From Cribrihabitans_A pelagius (GTDB lineage: Bacteria; Pseudomonadota; Alphaproteobacteria; Rhodobacterales; Rhodobacteraceae), in the NCBI RefSeq assembly GCF_048820915.1, contig NZ_JBMERR010000040.1, forward strand, positions 1 to 13,713: a stretch of 13,713 bases of DNA, written 5' to 3'. Below, piece after piece: positions 12,492-13,713 of this stretch. Each line of letters opens with the position of its first letter. The first letter of the stretch is position 1. A program made the position numbers and the translations under genes. Under the pieces are notes generated by a model. That model was not told where the DNA came from. It saw only the letters and a list, made by a program, of their open reading frames with translations, and ran no database searches.

Positions 12492-13532
12492 CGGAGGCCT
12501 TCAGCAATCGCGTCATAAAGCCCGTCAAGCTTGCGACTGGCCGCAGTGCGTTCGGATTTGAGCCGCGCGCGGGCCGCTTCCTGGCTGTCAGCTTCGGTAT
12601 TGGCGGCCTTAGTAAATGCCTTGACGAAGGCGCCGACGGCATCGGGCTGCATCAGCCTGGCGCGCAGCAGGTCGAGCACGGCGTCTTCCAAAACCGGGCG
12701 GCGCACGGACTTCTTGTGGCTGCAGGTTCCGAGCTTACGGGCGGCGGAGCAGGCAAGGTAGTCCCGGCCCGCAGCCGCCAGCGGCCCGCCACAGCTGCCG
12801 CAGAATGCAAGCCCGGTCAGGAGATGCAGCTTACGCCGCTTCTCCCAGAAGCGGGTGGCCTTCATGGCCTGTATACCCGGGGCTCGGCCTCTATCTGACC
12901 CTGGCGCGCCTTAACGGCCTCCCAGATGCTGTCATCGACGATGCGCAGCTCCGGCACCTCTGTGGTGATCCAGTCAGACGGGTCATTGAGGCGAGAGACA
13001 CGCTTGCCGGTTTGCGGGGCTTTCACGTAGCGCAGCCGGTTCCAGGCGAGGCGGCCGATATAGAGTTCATTGTTCAGGAGCCCGGTGCCGCGCGCGCGGT
13101 GCCCGCGGATGGCCGTGTCCCGCCAGAGCTTGCCCCGGGGGCCGGGAATGGCTTCGCTGTTCAGCCGCCGGGCAATGGCCTTGGGAGAGTGCCCGGCGGC
13201 GAAGTCCGCGAAGACGCGCCGGATGATGGCGGCCTCAGCTTTATTGATGCGCCGCTCACCGGTCACGGGCAGCCCGTCGGCGCCAAGGCGGCGGATCACG
13301 TCGTAGCCATAGCTGTTACCACCGCCGGAGCTCCCGGCTTCGACGCGCCCGCGCAGGCCGCGGCGTGTTTTGCCAGCCAAGTCTTTCAGGAAGAGCTGGT
13401 TCATAGTGCCCTTGAGGCCCACGTGCAGCTCGTCGATCTCTCCCTCGGCCAAGGTGACGATACGCACGCCGGTGAAGGAGAGGCGTTTGTAGATCGCCGC
13501 AACGTCGGCCTGATCACGGCTGAGCCTGTCTA

Positions 13533-13713
13533 GGGTCAGGACTCATAGCCAGTAAATGACGAGTGCGGCGAGGGCGATGGCTGAGGGGAAGACCTTCGGG
13601 CATCTGTCGTATCGGGTCGCCACACGCCGCCAATCCTTCAGCCTGCCGAACATGATCTCGATCCGATTGCGGCGTTTGTAGCGGCGCTTGTCGTACTTGA
13701 CCGGTTTCTTCCG
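13533..13713 (-). mobile_element. IS5-family element, transposase 3' end side, truncated by window edge
   Basis: The left end starts GGGTCAGGACTCAT at 13533, flanked by TA at 13531-13532, within CTAG. It carries the 3' end of the transposase on the minus strand and interrupts the serine recombinase in its LDRLSRD motif. It has the same orientation as the copy at 1-124, so the intervening ~13.4 kb is bracketed by direct IS copies. Confidence 0.85.
13543..13713 (-). CDS. IS5-family transposase, C-terminal fragment (runs off the window)
   Basis: Fifty-six codons ending TGG CTA TGA (13545-13543). The sequence KYDKRRYKRRNRIEIMFGRL contains the catalytic glutamate region of the DDE domain, followed by KDWRRVATRYDRCPKVFPSA and a hydrophobic tail ALAALVIYWL, typical of IS427-group transposases. 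The stop lies about ten bases from the IS end, as usual in this group. The rest is beyond the right edge. Confidence 0.88.
   Translation of the reverse strand, partial: RKKPVKYDKRRYKRRNRIEIMFGRLKDWRRVATRYDRCPKVFPSAIALAALVIYWL

Larger units (their letters stand above)
12135..13532 (-). pseudogene. large serine recombinase, 5'-truncated by IS5 and twice frameshifted
   Basis: The reading frame emerges from the IS5 junction as LDRLSRDQADVAAIYKRLSF, the end of the resolvase catalytic domain; the nucleophile serine region is gone. The recombinase domain follows (GLKGTMNQLFLKDLAGKTRR, GNSYGYDVIRRL, NKAEAAIIRRVFADFAAGHS) to a TGA at 12864-12862. In the -1 frame come the zinc ribbon (GLAFCGSCGG, then YLACSAARKLGTCSHKK) and part of the coiled coil. 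At a C14 run (12491-12478) the frame shifts again to LQVRLEELEARLSELDSELA, then LYRTKVAQLAATLANPDIRT and NLIERVVVSHENGQATVALE. The C-terminus merges into the repeat element at 12134. One extra C (or two fewer) at 12882-12879, and one fewer C (or two more) in the long run, would restore one frame. Such enzymes integrate and excise mobile elements; this copy cannot. Confidence 0.8.

Noticed and set aside
12019..12642. Separate 207-residue minus-strand gene starting upstream of the G tract
   Set aside because: The first ~50 residues are an out-of-frame translation of recombinase sequence; only the part after the C run is real recombinase C-terminus.
12805..13533. 242-codon plus-strand open frame
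   Set aside because: It lies antisense to clear recombinase domain sequence, in GC-rich DNA where antisense frames stay open; its translation shows no domain and is Pro/Ala/Gly-biased.
1..13713. CRISPR array or plasmid iteron origin
   Set aside because: No regularly spaced repeats of 20 bases or more and no Rep or RepABC protein are present; short repeats found are operators, hairpins or IS ends.

Overview
The window reads as an accessory, mobile-DNA segment from an alphaproteobacterium. Rhodobacterales or a relative is my best guess, from the recalled style of the relaxase/MobC pair, ArdC and the IS5 (IS427-group) transposase. This is family recognition, not a database search. The left two thirds looks lower in GC than the recombinase and IS DNA at the right end, as expected of a patchwork.

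Layout. (1) 1-124 and 13533-13713 are the edges of two IS5-family copies in the same orientation. Each has cut a gene. The left one removed all but the last ~67 codons of a gene that is probably a DEAD/DEAH-type helicase. The right one removed the 5' catalytic part of a large serine recombinase. (2) 125-5100 (+) is a defence cluster: helicase remnant, GIY-YIG (T5orf172-type) nuclease-like protein, a possible 27-residue ORF, then a tightly coupled SIR2-HerA pair, the two-gene NAD+-depleting anti-phage system. (3) 5101-6648 (+) holds a terminator, a strongly structured leader, an ArdC-like antirestriction protein and a small conserved-looking protein. (4) 6690-6863 (-) is a 57-residue protein with an unusual 5' leader. 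(5) 7142-9071 (+) is a HipB-HipA type toxin-antitoxin module with operator-like inverted repeats. (6) 9068-11503 (-) is a mobilisation operon: MobC, MobA-like relaxase, a ribbon-helix-helix-like protein, and a gene interrupted by an in-frame amber codon. (7) 11571-13532 (-) is a graveyard of two serine recombinases separated by a 199-bp terminal-inverted-repeat remnant. Repeats matching the 3' end of initiator tRNA(fMet) lie at the end of one recombinase.

Interpretation (inference): this is a decayed integrative mobilisable element. The relaxase, MobC and a nearby oriT candidate would allow mobilisation by a helper conjugative element. ArdC would shield incoming DNA from restriction, HipBA would favour retention, and SIR2-HerA would protect the host from phage. 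The integrases that once placed it, probably at tRNA(fMet), are broken, so present mobility more likely depends on the flanking IS5 copies. Points that stand out: the HerA C-terminus is nearly identical to the SSB acidic tip; the relaxase has no N-terminal tyrosine; a recombinase is frameshifted at a G14 tract; and the 57-residue gene has mutually exclusive leader hairpins that involve its ribosome binding site.
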